Below are positions 32,433-40,654 of a stretch of DNA of 64,000 nucleotides, one piece after another. How positions within the stretch are numbered: position 1 is the stretch's first letter; every line of letters begins with the position of its first letter. Below the pieces are notes generated by a model. That model worked only from the letters and a program-made list of their open reading frames with translations, ran no database searches and was not told the DNA's origin. Position numbers and translations under genes: made by a program. Origin of the DNA: Curtobacterium sp. MCLR17_032 (lineage in GTDB: Bacteria > Actinomycetota > Actinomycetes > Actinomycetales > Microbacteriaceae); contig NZ_CP126268.1 of the NCBI RefSeq assembly GCF_003234795.2, positions 1,922,001 through 1,986,000 on the forward strand, written 5' to 3'.

Positions 32433-33032
32433 ATGACGAACGCCACCGGGTTCGCTCCCCGCGCAGTCCTCGCCGACCGTCTGCGCACGCACGGCCTGGC
32501 CACCGACGCCGCCCTGATCGCCGGTGGTGCGCTGTTCACCGCCGCGCTGGCGCAGGTCGAGGTGCCGATGTGGCCGGTCCCCGTGACCGGTCAGACGCTG
32601 GCCGTCGTCCTCGTCGGCGCGACGCTCGGTGCACGCCGCGGTGTCCTCTCGATGCTCGTCTACGCGATCGTCGGGCTCGCCGGCGCGCCGTTCTTCGCCG
32701 ACGCCCAGGGCGGCCTGCACGCGCTGACCCTGCCGAGCTTCGGGTACGTCATCGGCTTCATCCCGGCCGCCGGCCTCATCGGCTGGCTCGCCCGCCGCAA
32801 CTGGGACCGCAAGGTCGGGCGGGCCGCGGTCGCGATGCTGCTCGCGAGTGCGATCCCCTTCGTCACCGGCCTGCCGTACCTCGCGATCGCCCTCGGTGCG
32901 CTCGGCGCCCCGAACGACCTGCAGTCCGTCCTGGCGGCGGGTCTCTACCCGTTCGTCATCGGCGGCATCGCCAAGGCCCTCATCGCCGCGGGTGTGCTGC
33001 CCCTGGCCTGGAAGGCGCTCGGCCGCCGCTGA
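32433..33032 (+). CDS. bioY: Biotin transporter substrate-binding subunit BioY
   Basis: A 199-residue membrane protein with about six spans, the S component of an ECF-type biotin importer. MWPVPVTGQTLAVVLVGATLGARRG around residues 47-71 is the BioY signature, followed by LSMLVYAIVGLAGAPFFADAQGG and SFGYVIGFIPAAGLIGWLA. No ATPase or T component (BioM/BioN) is nearby, so it either works alone or shares a module coded elsewhere. ATG at 32433 with AGGAG 5-10 bases upstream; the open frame upstream includes the operator-like palindrome and is not coding. Confidence 0.92.
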   Translation: MTNATGFAPRAVLADRLRTHGLATDAALIAGGALFTAALAQVEVPMWPVPVTGQTLAVVLVGATLGARRGVLSMLVYAIVGLAGAPFFADAQGGLHALTLPSFGYVIGFIPAAGLIGWLARRNWDRKVGRAAVAMLLASAIPFVTGLPYLAIALGALGAPNDLQSVLAAGLYPFVIGGIAKALIAAGVLPLAWKALGRR

Positions 33033-33050
33033 GCGCCCCGCACCCGATGG

Positions 33051-33095
33051 CGGACAGGAGGCCCGGTACCAGCCTGGTACCGGGCCTCCTGTCCG
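33051..33095. terminator. 45-bp palindrome, GGGAGGCCCGG family, after bioY
   Basis: Arms CGGACAGGAGGCCCGGTACC... of 22 bp with a single central base. Located 18 bp after the bioY stop. Confidence 0.8.
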
Positions 33096-33136
33096 TTCTG
33101 GGGACGCGACGCGGGGTCGGGAGCCGTCCCGACGCC

Positions 33137-33200
33137 CGCGAGCGGCCACGACACCCCGCCTGCCGTCCGCCGAGCGGTCTCGACACCCCGCCTGTCGTCC
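33137..33200. repeat. 32-bp imperfect tandem repeat
   Basis: Two copies of a unit containing CGAGCGG(C/T)C(A/T)CGACACCCCG CCTG, at about 33137 and 33169; the same start (GGCGAGCGGCCACGA) then opens the hairpin element at 33201. Confidence 0.75.
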
Positions 33201-33263
33201 GGCGAGCGGCCACGATTCGTCGGTTCGGAGGGCCGAGAACGACGTTTCCTGACCGCTCGGCGG
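33201..33263. repeat. 63-bp hairpin element, copy 1
   Basis: Ends GGCGAGCGGCCA and TGACCGCTCGGCG are near-complementary. The middle reads CGTCGG and CGAGAACGACGTT, shared with copy 2. Confidence 0.7.
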
Positions 33264-33320
33264 AGTTGACCGGCGCGTCAGAGGACGGGTCCCTCGGGTG
33301 TCAGACACCCCGTTCAGGGA

Positions 33321-33383
33321 CGCCGAGCGGTCACAGGTCGTCGGTCCGCGGGCACGAGAACGACGTTCTGTGACCGTTCGGCG
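33321..33383. repeat. 63-bp hairpin element, copy 2
   Basis: Arms CGCCGAGCGGTCACAG and CTGTGACCGTTCGGCG pair with one mismatch over 16 bp. The loop shares CGTCGGTCCG and CGAGAACGACGTT with copy 1. Confidence 0.75.
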
Positions 33384-33426
33384 AGAGCGCGCCGGGCGCG
33401 CCGGGCGCGCCGGGCGGGACACGACG

Positions 33427-33472
33427 ACGGACGGGAGGCCCGGTACCAGCTGGTACCGGGCCTCCCGTCCGT
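33427..33472. terminator. 46-bp perfect palindrome, GGGAGGCCCGG family, after sufT
   Basis: Two 23-bp arms meet with no loop. The sequence is identical to the palindrome at 49039-49084. It lies 15 bp beyond the sufT stop. Confidence 0.9.
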
Positions 33473-33487
33473 TCTGTGGTCGCGTGG

Positions 33488-33823
33488 CTAGATCGAGAAG
33501 CCGAGCGCGCGCATCATCTCGCGGCCGTCGTCGGTGATCCGCTCCGGACCCCACGGCGGCATCCAGACCCAGTTGATGCGGAACGCGTCGACGATGCCGT
33601 CCAGCGCGTTCGCGGTGTCGTTCTCGATGACGTCCGTCAGCGGGCACCCGGCACTCGTCAGCGTCATGCTGATGATGAGCGCCGTGGCCTCGTCGTCCCA
33701 GGCAAGGTCGTAGATCAGCCCGAGGTCGACGATGTTGACGCCGAGCTCCGGGTCCTGTACCTCTTTCAGCCCCTCGACGACCTCGTCGAACTTCTCGGGT
33801 GCGAGTGTGGTGATCATCGTCAC
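33488..33823 (-). CDS. sufT: SufT / MIP18-type Fe-S assembly factor (DUF59)
   Basis: A 111-residue single DUF59-domain protein that helps mature Fe-S proteins. [19 protein letters not shown] near residues 22-40 is the family signature, and [13 protein letters not shown] carries the conserved cysteine used in cluster transfer. [21 protein letters not shown] is the typical C-terminus. GTG start overlaps the sufC stop by 4 bp (GTGA). It ends the suf operon, followed by a palindromic terminator. Confidence 0.92.
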   Translation of the reverse strand: MTMITTLAPEKFDEVVEGLKEVQDPELGVNIVDLGLIYDLAWDDEATALIISMTLTSAGCPLTDVIENDTANALDGIVDAFRINWVWMPPWGPERITDDGREMMRALGFSI

Positions 33824-34593
33824 TCCGCCGGTGCGACGGCTGCGGCCTGCACGTAGCGGTCGTAGCCCTCGTTCTCGAGACGCTCGGCCAGCTCCGGTCC
33901 ACCCTGCTCGGCGATCTTGCCTGCGACGAACACGTGGACGAAGTCCGGCGTGATGTAGCGGAGGATGCGCGTGTAGTGGGTGATGAGCAGCACACCGAGG
34001 CCTGTCGCCGCCTTGGCACGGTTGACACCCTCGGACACGATCTTCAGCGCGTCGACGTCGAGGCCGGAGTCGGTCTCGTCGAGGACGGCGAACTTCGGCT
34101 TGAGGAGCTCGAGCTGCATGATCTCGTGGCGCTTCTTCTCGCCGCCGGAGAAGCCCTCGTTGACGTTGCGCTCGGCGAATGCCGGGTCCATCTTGAGGTC
34201 GGCCATCGAGGTACGGAGGTCCTTGATCCAGCCGCGGAGGGCCGGTGCCTCTCCGTCGATCGCCGTCTTGGCGGTGCGGAGGAAGTTCGACACCGTCACG
34301 CCGGGGATCTCGACCGGGTACTGCATGGCGAGGAACATGCCGGCACGGGCGCGCTCGTCGACGCTCATCGCCAGGACGTCCTGGCCGTCGAGGGTGATCG
34401 ATCCACCGGTGACGTGGTAGCGCGGGTGACCGGCGATCGTGTACGCCAGGGTCGACTTGCCGGAGCCGTTCGGGCCCATGATCGCGTGGATCTCGCCCTC
34501 GTTGATCGTCAGGTCGACGCCCTTGAGGATCTCCTTGACACCCTGGTCGGTGTCGATGGCGACCTGCAGGTCACGGATTTCGAGAGTGGACAT
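33820..34593 (-). CDS. sufC: Fe-S cluster assembly ATPase SufC
   Basis: A 257-residue soluble ABC ATPase that powers the SufBCD scaffold. Walker A is GPNGSGKST, the signature [11 protein letters not shown], Walker [18 protein letters not shown], and the H-loop [18 protein letters not shown] and DETDSGLD are SufC-specific. The start ATG at 34593 is followed at once by the domain; the open frame upstream to 34704 has no homology. GGAACGC upstream may serve as ribosome site. It lies between the Rieske gene and sufT. Confidence 0.95.
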   Translation of the reverse strand: MSTLEIRDLQVAIDTDQGVKEILKGVDLTINEGEIHAIMGPNGSGKSTLAYTIAGHPRYHVTGGSITLDGQDVLAMSVDERARAGMFLAMQYPVEIPGVTVSNFLRTAKTAIDGEAPALRGWIKDLRTSMADLKMDPAFAERNVNEGFSGGEKKRHEIMQLELLKPKFAVLDETDSGLDVDALKIVSEGVNRAKAATGLGVLLITHYTRILRYITPDFVHVFVAGKIAEQGGPELAERLENEGYDRYVQAAAVAPAE

Positions 34594-34654
34594 TGCGTTC
34601 CTTCGGTTGCAGCTGTGGTGCGGCGTCAGCCGCGGGAAGAGTGTGGGTTCGCGC

Positions 34655-34981
34655 TCAGGCGACCGGGACCGGGTCGTGCACGTCGACGTAGACGTCGCCG
34701 TCACGGACCTCGACCCGGAAGACCGGCACCGGCTCGTACGCCGGGAAGTTCTTCGGCTTGCCGGTCGTCAGCGAGAACTGCGAGCCGTGCGCCCAGCACT
34801 CCAGCGAGTCACCCTCGACGAAGCCCTCGGACAGCGAGATGTCGCCGTGCGTGCAGGTGTCACCGATGGCGTGCACGGTGCCGGCCGAGTCCTTGACGAT
34901 CGCGATGGCGGTGCCGTCGACGACCGCGCGCATCGGGCTGTCCACCGCGATGTCGCTCTCGGCGCAGACCTTCTCGGCCAT
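34655..34981 (-). CDS. Rieske-type [2Fe-2S] ferredoxin
   Basis: A 108-residue soluble Rieske protein with the cluster ligands Cys43, His45, Cys62 and His65 in CTHGDISL and CWAHGSQF. The layout matches ferredoxin subunits of non-heme oxygenases, but here it sits in the suf operon between sufD and sufC, where it could carry electrons or act as a cluster acceptor. Its ATG overlaps the sufD stop (TGATG), which supports joint translation. Confidence 0.9.
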   Translation of the reverse strand: MAEKVCAESDIAVDSPMRAVVDGTAIAIVKDSAGTVHAIGDTCTHGDISLSEGFVEGDSLECWAHGSQFSLTTGKPKNFPAYEPVPVFRVEVRDGDVYVDVHDPVPVA

Positions 34982-36279
34982 CAGGCGTCGACCCCGGCGG
35001 GAGCGGACCCGGCGGCAGCGGCCTCGGCGACCGGCGCAGCGAGGACCGTCCGGCCCTCCATGAGTTCCTGCTCGACGGCGGCGATGAGCCGCTCCTCGAG
35101 CTCGGGCGCACCGATCTTCTGGATGACCTCGACCAGGAAGCCCAGGACGACGAGACGCCGGGCTTCTTCCTCCGGGATGCCACGGGCCTGCAGGTAGAAC
35201 AGCTGCTCGTCGTCGAAGCGACCGGTCGCACTGGCGTGGCCGGCACCGGTGATGTCGCCGGTCTCGATCTCGAGGTTCGGGATGCTGTCAGCGCGCGTGC
35301 CCTCGGTCAGGACCAGGTTGCGGTTCTGCTCGTACGAGTCGGTGCCCGGAGCGGAGCGTCCGATGAGGACGTCGCCGATCCAGACCGTGTGCGCACCCTG
35401 GCCCTGCAGCGCGCCCTTGTAGTTGACACGGCTGCGGGTGTTCGGGGCGTCGTGGTCGACGTACACCTGCTGCTCGATGTACTGGCCGGCGTCGGCGAAG
35501 TAGACACCGTACATCTCGACGTCGCCGCCCTGCGCACCGAGGTGCGTGGACGGGTTGACGCGGATGACGTCACCGCCGAGCGAGACCACGACGTGCTTGA
35601 GGAAGGCGTCGCGGCCGACCTCGGCGAAGTGCGTCGAGACGTGCACCGCGTCGTCGTCCCAGTCCTGGACCGTGACGACGGTGAGGCGCGCACCGTCGCG
35701 GACGACGACCTCGACGTTCTCGCTGAGGAGCGCCGACCCGCGGTTGTCGATCACGACGATGCCCTGCGCGTGCGGCTCGGCGGTGATGACCGTGTGCGCC
35801 GCCCGCGGCTGCGTGCCGAAGTCGGAGCGGGTCACCGTGATGAACTCGTGCTCGTCCGTGCCCTTCACGGTGATCGCCAGGACGGCGTCACGCGCGCTCC
35901 AGGCAGCGGCAGCCGCCCGGTCCTCCGGCAGTCCGGCGCCGCCGACGCGGGGGTCGTCGCTGCGACCCCACTCGACGTCGGCGCCCGAGGACTGGGTCGC
36001 GAGGAAGGGGTACGCCGAGCCGTCCAACGTGCTGTCGAGCAGCGGCTGGATCTTGGCGAGCGGCGCGAACTTCCAGTTGACCTCTCGGCCGGTGACGGCG
36101 GGGAAGGCGCTGACGTCACCCGAGCGGAACCGCTGGGAACGCGTCTGCACCGGCACCTTGATGTCCCAGCCGCCGTCGGAGTGCGCCCGGGCGCCGTGCT
36201 GGTCCGTACCGCCCGACGAGAGCGTGCTCGCGGGCTCCGTCGGCTGGTCGATGTGGGGAGGAGGGGTGGTGCTGGACAT
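34981..36279 (-). CDS. sufD: Fe-S cluster assembly protein SufD
   Basis: A 432-residue SufBD-fold protein that pairs with SufB as the cluster-building scaffold. The first 45 residues are low-complexity; the core is a beta-helix with VVIDNRGSALLSENVEVVV and the C-terminal GHASATGRFDDEQLFYLQARGIPEEEARRL, the usual SufD ending with its conserved His. The ATG at 36279 directly follows the sufB stop with no gap. It sits in the order sufB-sufD-Rieske-sufC-sufT. Confidence 0.93.
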   Translation of the reverse strand: MSSTTPPPHIDQPTEPASTLSSGGTDQHGARAHSDGGWDIKVPVQTRSQRFRSGDVSAFPAVTGREVNWKFAPLAKIQPLLDSTLDGSAYPFLATQSSGADVEWGRSDDPRVGGAGLPEDRAAAAAWSARDAVLAITVKGTDEHEFITVTRSDFGTQPRAAHTVITAEPHAQGIVVIDNRGSALLSENVEVVVRDGARLTVVTVQDWDDDAVHVSTHFAEVGRDAFLKHVVVSLGGDVIRVNPSTHLGAQGGDVEMYGVYFADAGQYIEQQVYVDHDAPNTRSRVNYKGALQGQGAHTVWIGDVLIGRSAPGTDSYEQNRNLVLTEGTRADSIPNLEIETGDITGAGHASATGRFDDEQLFYLQARGIPEEEARRLVVLGFLVEVIQKIGAPELEERLIAAVEQELMEGRTVLAAPVAEAAAAGSAPAGVDA

Positions 36280-37698
36280 CTAGCCGACGGATCCTTCCAT
36301 GCTCATCTCGATGAGCTTGTTGAGTTCGAGTGCGTACTCCATCGGGAGTTCGCGGGCGATGGGCTCGATGAATCCGCGCACGATCATCGCCATGGCCTCG
36401 TCCTCGGCCATGCCGCGGGACATGAGGTAGAACAGCTGCTCCTCGCTGACGCGGGAGACGGTTGCCTCGTGGCCGAGCTGCACGTCGTCGACACGGATGT
36501 CGATCGCCGGGTACGTGTCGCTCCGCGAGACGGTGTCGACGAGCAGCGCGTCACAGCGGACCGTGTTGGCCGAGTGGTGCGCGCCCGGGTCGACCCGGAC
36601 CTCACCGCGGTACCCGGCACGACCGCCGCCACGGGCGATCGACTTGGAGACGATCGACGACGTCGTGTACGGCGCCATGTGGATCATCTTCGCGCCGGCG
36701 TCCTGGTGCTGGCCGGGGCCGGCGAAGGCGACGGACAGGGTCTCGCCCTTGGCGTGCTCACCGGCGAGGTAGATGGACGGGTACTTCATCGTGACCTTGG
36801 ACCCGATGTTGCCGTCGATCCACTCCATGGTCGCGCCCTCGTGGGCGATCGCACGCTTGGTGACGAGGTTGTAGACGTTGTTCGACCAGTTCTGGATCGT
36901 CGTGTACCGAACGCGGGCGTTCTTCTTCACGATGATCTCGACGACGGCCGAGTGCAGGGAGTCCGACTTGTAGATCGGGGCGGTGCAACCCTCGATGTAG
37001 TGGATGTAGGAGTCCTCGTCCGCGATGATCAGCGTCCGCTCGAACTGGCCCATGTTCTCCGTGTTGATGCGGAAGTAGGCCTGCAGCGGGATCTCGACGT
37101 GGACGCCCTTGGGGACGTAGACGAACGAGCCGCCGGACCACACGGCCGTGTTCAGCGCGGCGAACTTGTTGTCGCCGGCGGGGATCACGGTGCCGAAGTA
37201 CTCCTCGAACAGCTCGGGGTGCTCGCGCAGCGCCGTGTCGGTGTCCATGAAGATGACGCCTTGCTGCTCCAGGTCCTCGCGGATCTGGTGGTACACGACC
37301 TCGGACTCGTACTGCGCGGCGACGCCGGCGACGAGGCGCTGGCGCTCGGCCTCCGGGATGCCCAGGCGTTCGTACGTGGTGCGGATGTCCTCGGGGAGGT
37401 CCTCCCACGACTCGGCCTGCTTCTCCGTCGACTTCACGAAGTACTTGATGTTGTCGAAGTCGATGTCCGACAGGTCGGCACCCCACGAGGGCATCGGCTT
37501 GCGGTCGAAGAGCTTCAGCGCCTTCAGCCGGTTCGCACGCATCCACTCGGGTTCGCCCTTGCGGCCGGAGATGTCGGTGACGACCTCTTCCGACAGGCCA
37601 CGGCGCGCAGAGGCGCCGGCCGCGTCGGAGTCGGCCCAGCCGAATTCGTACTGGCCGAGCCCTTCGAGTTCTGGACGGTCGATGAGCACGTCGGACAT
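36280..37698 (-). CDS. sufB: Fe-S cluster assembly protein SufB
   Basis: A 472-residue scaffold protein, the longest and most conserved Suf subunit. [39 protein letters not shown] (with a conserved Cys), and [24 protein letters not shown] are family landmarks; the Glu and Cys used for cluster assembly are in place. AGGAGA lies just before the ATG at 37698. The frame is open upstream to 37851 but that part has no similarity. It is the first gene of the suf operon; no sufR regulator gene lies upstream. Confidence 0.95.
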   Translation of the reverse strand: MSDVLIDRPELEGLGQYEFGWADSDAAGASARRGLSEEVVTDISGRKGEPEWMRANRLKALKLFDRKPMPSWGADLSDIDFDNIKYFVKSTEKQAESWEDLPEDIRTTYERLGIPEAERQRLVAGVAAQYESEVVYHQIREDLEQQGVIFMDTDTALREHPELFEEYFGTVIPAGDNKFAALNTAVWSGGSFVYVPKGVHVEIPLQAYFRINTENMGQFERTLIIADEDSYIHYIEGCTAPIYKSDSLHSAVVEIIVKKNARVRYTTIQNWSNNVYNLVTKRAIAHEGATMEWIDGNIGSKVTMKYPSIYLAGEHAKGETLSVAFAGPGQHQDAGAKMIHMAPYTTSSIVSKSIARGGGRAGYRGEVRVDPGAHHSANTVRCDALLVDTVSRSDTYPAIDIRVDDVQLGHEATVSRVSEEQLFYLMSRGMAEDEAMAMIVRGFIEPIARELPMEYALELNKLIEMSMEGSVG

Positions 37699-37745
37699 GG
37701 TCTCCTCGTTTCCTTCTCGCAACAGCGTCTCCGGTACAACCCGGT

Positions 37746-37768
37746 GGTGTCGGACACCATTCCACCGC
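37746..37768. promoter_or_regulatory. Palindrome upstream of sufB, possible operator
   Basis: GGTGTCGGACACC is a 13-bp palindrome set inside a wider imperfect one (CGGTGG...CCACCG). It lies about 50 bp before the sufB start, with a second GTTGC/GCAAC hairpin at 37795-37810. Confidence 0.4.
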
Positions 37769-37876
37769 AGGCCGCCGACACGGCGTCCCATGGTGTTGCT
37801 GCCTCGCAACGTCGATGTTCCCACGCAGTCGCGGGACCGATCGGCGATCACGGCCCATTCGGAGCCGGCGCCTGCC

Positions 37877-37882
37877 TAGACT
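37877..37882 (+). promoter_or_regulatory. -10 hexamer TAGACT for ctaA
   Basis: TAGACT predicts a transcript start near 37889 and a leader of about 60 nt. The same few bases read CTAGGC on the other strand, so a sufB promoter could overlap it. Confidence 0.4.
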
Positions 37883-37948
37883 TGACTGCTGCTGAACCCT
37901 CGAATCCTACAGGTCCAGGGCCCGGAACAACAGGAAGGCACCACCCTC

Positions 37949-38914
37949 GTGACTCGCGTCGGACCAACCGTCGAGCAGGACGTCCGGACCCCGACCCCCT
38001 GGTGGTCGCTCCCCCGCACAGTCGACCCGCGCGTCGTGGTCCTCGCCTGGGCGTCGTTCGTGGTCGAGGTCGTGCTCATCGGCACCGGCGGCTTGGTGCG
38101 CCTGACCGCCTCCGGACTCGGCTGCCCCACCTGGCCGAAGTGCACCACCGACTCGCTCGTGTCGACGCCCGAGATGGGCATCCACGGGATCATCGAGTTC
38201 GGCAACCGTCTGCTGACCTTCGTCCTGGTCGTCGTCGCGATCGCGATGTTCCTGGCGGTCGTCCGGATGCGCAAGACGCGTCCCGAGCTGTTCTGGCTGG
38301 CGTTCGCCCAGGGCGCGGCGATCCCCGTCCAGGCGGTCATCGGCGGCGTGTCGGTCATCTCCGGCCTCAACCCGTTCGTCGTCGGGCTGCACTTCGTCGT
38401 GTCCGCCGTGCTCACGAGCATCACCGCCGCCCTGGTCTACCGCTCGGTGAACGGCCCCCGCGTCCGCGACCGGATCGTGCCGCGCTGGTACTTCGACGTC
38501 GTCCGCGGCACCGTGGTCGCCGTCGCCCTCACCGTCCTCATCGGCATCCTCACCACCGGCAGCGGCCCCCACGCCGGTGCCAGTGAGCGTGTCGACGGCG
38601 GCGCGGTCCACCGGACGGGCTTCGACACACAGCTCATGGAGCACCTGCACGCGATCCCCGCCTACGCGACCTTCGCGCTGACCCTGGTGCTCGTGATCGG
38701 TGCGGTCCGCCTCGGCATCTCGAGCCGGAGCGTCCTGCTGCTGCTCGTCGTCGAGTTCGTCCAGATCGCGGTCGGGCTCACCCAGGCGCGCACCGGTCTG
38801 CCGGTCGGCCTGGTCGGCACCCACATGGTGCTCGCCGGGCTGCTCGTCGCAGCGATGACCGCGGTCGTGCTCTCCACCCGGTCCAGTGCCGGTCGGGACG
38901 CCGTCCGGGCCTGA
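37949..38914 (+). CDS. ctaA: Heme A synthase (COX15/CtaA)
   Basis: A 321-residue membrane protein with eight predicted spans that converts heme o to heme a for cytochrome aa3 oxidase. GGLVRLTASGLGCPTWPKCT near residues 47-66 carries the conserved Cys pair region, EFGNRLLTF and GLHFVVSAVL hold heme-ligand histidines, and MEHLHAIPAYATF and GTHMVLAGL repeat the pattern in the second half. The start is GTG with AGGAAGG upstream. It is divergent from sufB and convergent with ctaB. Confidence 0.93.
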   Translation: MTRVGPTVEQDVRTPTPWWSLPRTVDPRVVVLAWASFVVEVVLIGTGGLVRLTASGLGCPTWPKCTTDSLVSTPEMGIHGIIEFGNRLLTFVLVVVAIAMFLAVVRMRKTRPELFWLAFAQGAAIPVQAVIGGVSVISGLNPFVVGLHFVVSAVLTSITAALVYRSVNGPRVRDRIVPRWYFDVVRGTVVAVALTVLIGILTTGSGPHAGASERVDGGAVHRTGFDTQLMEHLHAIPAYATFALTLVLVIGAVRLGISSRSVLLLLVVEFVQIAVGLTQARTGLPVGLVGTHMVLAGLLVAAMTAVVLSTRSSAGRDAVRA

Positions 38915-39256
38915 TCCGGCTCGACCGTCCGCGGCCGTGGGGCCGACCACGTCGGCACCGCGGCGGTCTGCACGGGGTGGTCCGCGCCTCCCGGACAGCG
39001 ACCCGTTCGGCCCGCGTGACCCGACGGGCCTCCCACCGAAGCCGTCGACCCCCGCGGCTGAGCCGGCGCCGCCACCGGCCTGGAGGCACGCCGCACCCCG
39101 CCACGCGACTCGCCCATCAGACATGGCCGGCTCCGCGACCTGCGCCGCACGAGTCGCCGGCTCCCCCGCCGTCTCAGCGGACGACGACGGGCCCAGCCCA
39201 CGACGACGGGGACTGTGGACGTCGGCGGGGGCATCGGACGATGACGGGCTCTGCGA
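38915..39256. other. Intergenic region between ctaA and ctaB, no gene
   Basis: No frame here shows family features. It contains scattered pieces resembling arms of the dispersed palindrome (for example CGACGGGCCTCCCA at 39022) and a set of degenerate CGACGACGGG repeats. Confidence 0.6.
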
Positions 39257-39270
39257 ACGACGACGGGCCC
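39181..39270. repeat. Four degenerate ACGACGACGGG repeats
   Basis: Copies of a 13-14-bp unit lie at 39181, 39200, 39238 and 39257 in the same direction. The last forms the left arm of the ctaB terminator. Confidence 0.7.
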
Positions 39271-39297
39271 GGCCTCCGCAGAGGCCGGGCCCGTCGT
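39260..39297. terminator. Hairpin terminator of ctaB
   Basis: Perfect 17-bp arms starting ACGACGGGCCCGGCCTC around a CGCA loop, 14 bp beyond the ctaB stop. Confidence 0.8.
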
Positions 39298-39310
39298 CAC
39301 ACCGGGTGGG

Positions 39311-40288
39311 TCAGATCGTGAACGTGAAGACCTGCGGCAGCAGCGGGTCGATGCCCACCGCGATGAACAGCAGCGTCAGGTAGGTGATCGAGCTGCGGAA
39401 CACGCGCATCGGGTGCACCTGCTCCATGTGCTGGATCGCTCGGTTGTAGAGCAGGTGCGACTCGACGACGAACCAGATGCCCGCGGCCAGGGCCACCACC
39501 GTGTAGAGCGGCCCCATGTTCGCCACCGGGATGAGCAGCAGCGAGCAGACCAGCGTCGCCCAGGCGTAGAGCACGACCTGCAGTCCGACGACGGTCCGGC
39601 CACGCACGACCGCGAGCATCGGCACGTCGGCGGCGTCGTAGTCGTCGCGGTACTTCATCGACAGCGGCCAGTAGTGCGGCGGCGTCCAGAGGAAGATCAC
39701 CATGAACAGGATGACGGGGGCCCAGGTCAGCGAGCCGGTGACGGCCGCCCAGCCGATCAGGACCGGCATGCAGCCGGCCGAGCCGCCCCAGACGATGTTC
39801 TGCGGGGTCCGGCGCTTGAGCCAGAGCGTGTAGAGGAAGACGTAGATCAGGATCGCGGCGACGCTCAGGGCGGCGGCGAGCCAGTTCACGAAGACGACGA
39901 GCACGACGGTCGACACGATGCCCAGCAGCCACGAGAACACGAGTGCTTCGCGGTCGGACAGTTCGCCGGTGACGAGCGGACGGGTGCTCGTGCGCTTCAT
40001 CAGGCGGTCGATGTCGCGGTCGATGTAACAGTTGAACGCGGACGCGGAGCCCGCCGACATCGCGCCGCCGAGCATCGTCCAGAACACGAGCCACAGGTCG
40101 GGCACACCCCGCTGGGCCAGGAACATCGTCGGCGCGGTGGTGACGAGCAGGAGCTCCATCACGCGCGGCTTGGTGAGCGAGACGTACGCCCGGACCTTGC
40201 GGGACAGCATCGACCGACGAACGGTGTCTGGCCTGGTCACGGTGGCAGTCGGCAAGGGAACCTCAGTCTGTTTCGCTGCAGCTCGCAC
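39311..40288 (-). CDS. ctaB: Protoheme IX farnesyltransferase (heme O synthase)
   Basis: A 325-residue UbiA-family prenyltransferase with about nine spans that adds a farnesyl group to heme b. [23 protein letters not shown] around residues 83-105 is the farnesyl-diphosphate-binding N/D-x-x-x-D motif, and [13 protein letters not shown] is the second acidic motif. [18 protein letters not shown] is the typical first span. The GTG at 40288 is the longest reasonable start; a GTG 15 codons later is possible. Its TAAACT promoter lies 65 bp upstream. It makes heme o for CtaA. Confidence 0.93.
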   Translation of the reverse strand: MRAAAKQTEVPLPTATVTRPDTVRRSMLSRKVRAYVSLTKPRVMELLLVTTAPTMFLAQRGVPDLWLVFWTMLGGAMSAGSASAFNCYIDRDIDRLMKRTSTRPLVTGELSDREALVFSWLLGIVSTVVLVVFVNWLAAALSVAAILIYVFLYTLWLKRRTPQNIVWGGSAGCMPVLIGWAAVTGSLTWAPVILFMVIFLWTPPHYWPLSMKYRDDYDAADVPMLAVVRGRTVVGLQVVLYAWATLVCSLLLIPVANMGPLYTVVALAAGIWFVVESHLLYNRAIQHMEQVHPMRVFRSSITYLTLLFIAVGIDPLLPQVFTFTI

Positions 40289-40352
40289 GCTCGGGTGGAC
40301 GTCACCGTCGGCGTCTGGGCGTGCGTGTCCGCGGAATGGTCGCGGATCACGA

Positions 40353-40358
40353 TCAGTT
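40353..40358 (-). promoter_or_regulatory. -10 hexamer TAAACT for ctaB
   Basis: TAAACT on the minus strand predicts a leader of about 57 nt before the ctaB GTG. Confidence 0.45.
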
Positions 40359-40383
40359 TACGCGATGGACGGCGCCACGACGA

Positions 40384-40448
40384 TGTCCCGCCGCTCCCCA
40401 GCGGCTCCGGGACACGCCCGGACGATGACCGGTCTCCGACCGGTCATC
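40384..40448. repeat. Two adjacent hairpins between ctaB and tkt promoters
   Basis: Hairpin 1 (40384-40414) pairs TGTCCC with GGGACA and GCCGCT with AGCGGC. Hairpin 2 (40424-40448) has perfect arms GATGACCGGT and ACCGGTCATC with a 5-nt loop. Confidence 0.7.
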
Positions 40449-40491
40449 GAGGCCAGCCGGTCGCCTGGGCACCTTCTGAGTGCCGGTTCAC

Positions 40492-40497
40492 TATGCT
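40492..40497 (+). promoter_or_regulatory. -10 hexamer TATGCT for the tkt operon
   Basis: TATGCT predicts a start near 40504 and a long leader of about 150 nt before the GTG of tkt. Confidence 0.45.
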
Positions 40498-40654
40498 GGA
40501 GAGGCCCTCCCGCAGCGTGCCCCGAAGACGTCGGCCGCGAACGAGCCGGTCGGCCGCCGGCAACGGCGCCGCGACGGAGCCCCGGGTGGGCACCATGTCC
40601 GTGCGATGGCACGAGCCCTCGCACATGTCGCATCAATGAAGGGTCAACATCCAA

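Larger units (their letters stand above)
33033..33487. other. 455-bp intergenic region full of repeats, no gene
   Basis: Between bioY and the sufT stop there is no supported gene. It holds one GGGAGGCCCGG palindrome at each end, a 32-bp tandem repeat and two copies of a 63-bp hairpin-forming element. Short open frames crossing it have no family features. Confidence 0.7.
40289..40654. other. Divergent control region of ctaB and tkt, no confident gene
   Basis: It holds the ctaB promoter, two hairpins, the tkt promoter and a leader of about 150 nt before tkt. A 48-codon frame from 40493 and a 14-codon frame ending at 40639 lie in the tkt leader but have no independent support. Confidence 0.55.

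Noticed and set aside
33137..33383. Possible CRISPR-like array
   Set aside because: There are only two tandem units plus two hairpin copies, units are not separated by unique spacers of even size, and no cas gene is present.
35236..38586. Open frame of over 1,100 codons on the plus strand across sufD, sufB and ctaA
   Set aside because: Antisense to sufD and sufB and out of frame with ctaA; no family features.
38662..39300. 212-codon minus-strand frame between ctaA and ctaB
   Set aside because: It overlaps the end of ctaA, is very rich in Arg and Pro, and includes repeats and the terminator; no ribosome site or leaderless hexamer.
40493..40639. 48-codon frame upstream of tkt as a real small gene
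   Set aside because: Its ATG lies inside the likely -10 hexamer and it has no ribosome site; kept only as a possible leader feature.
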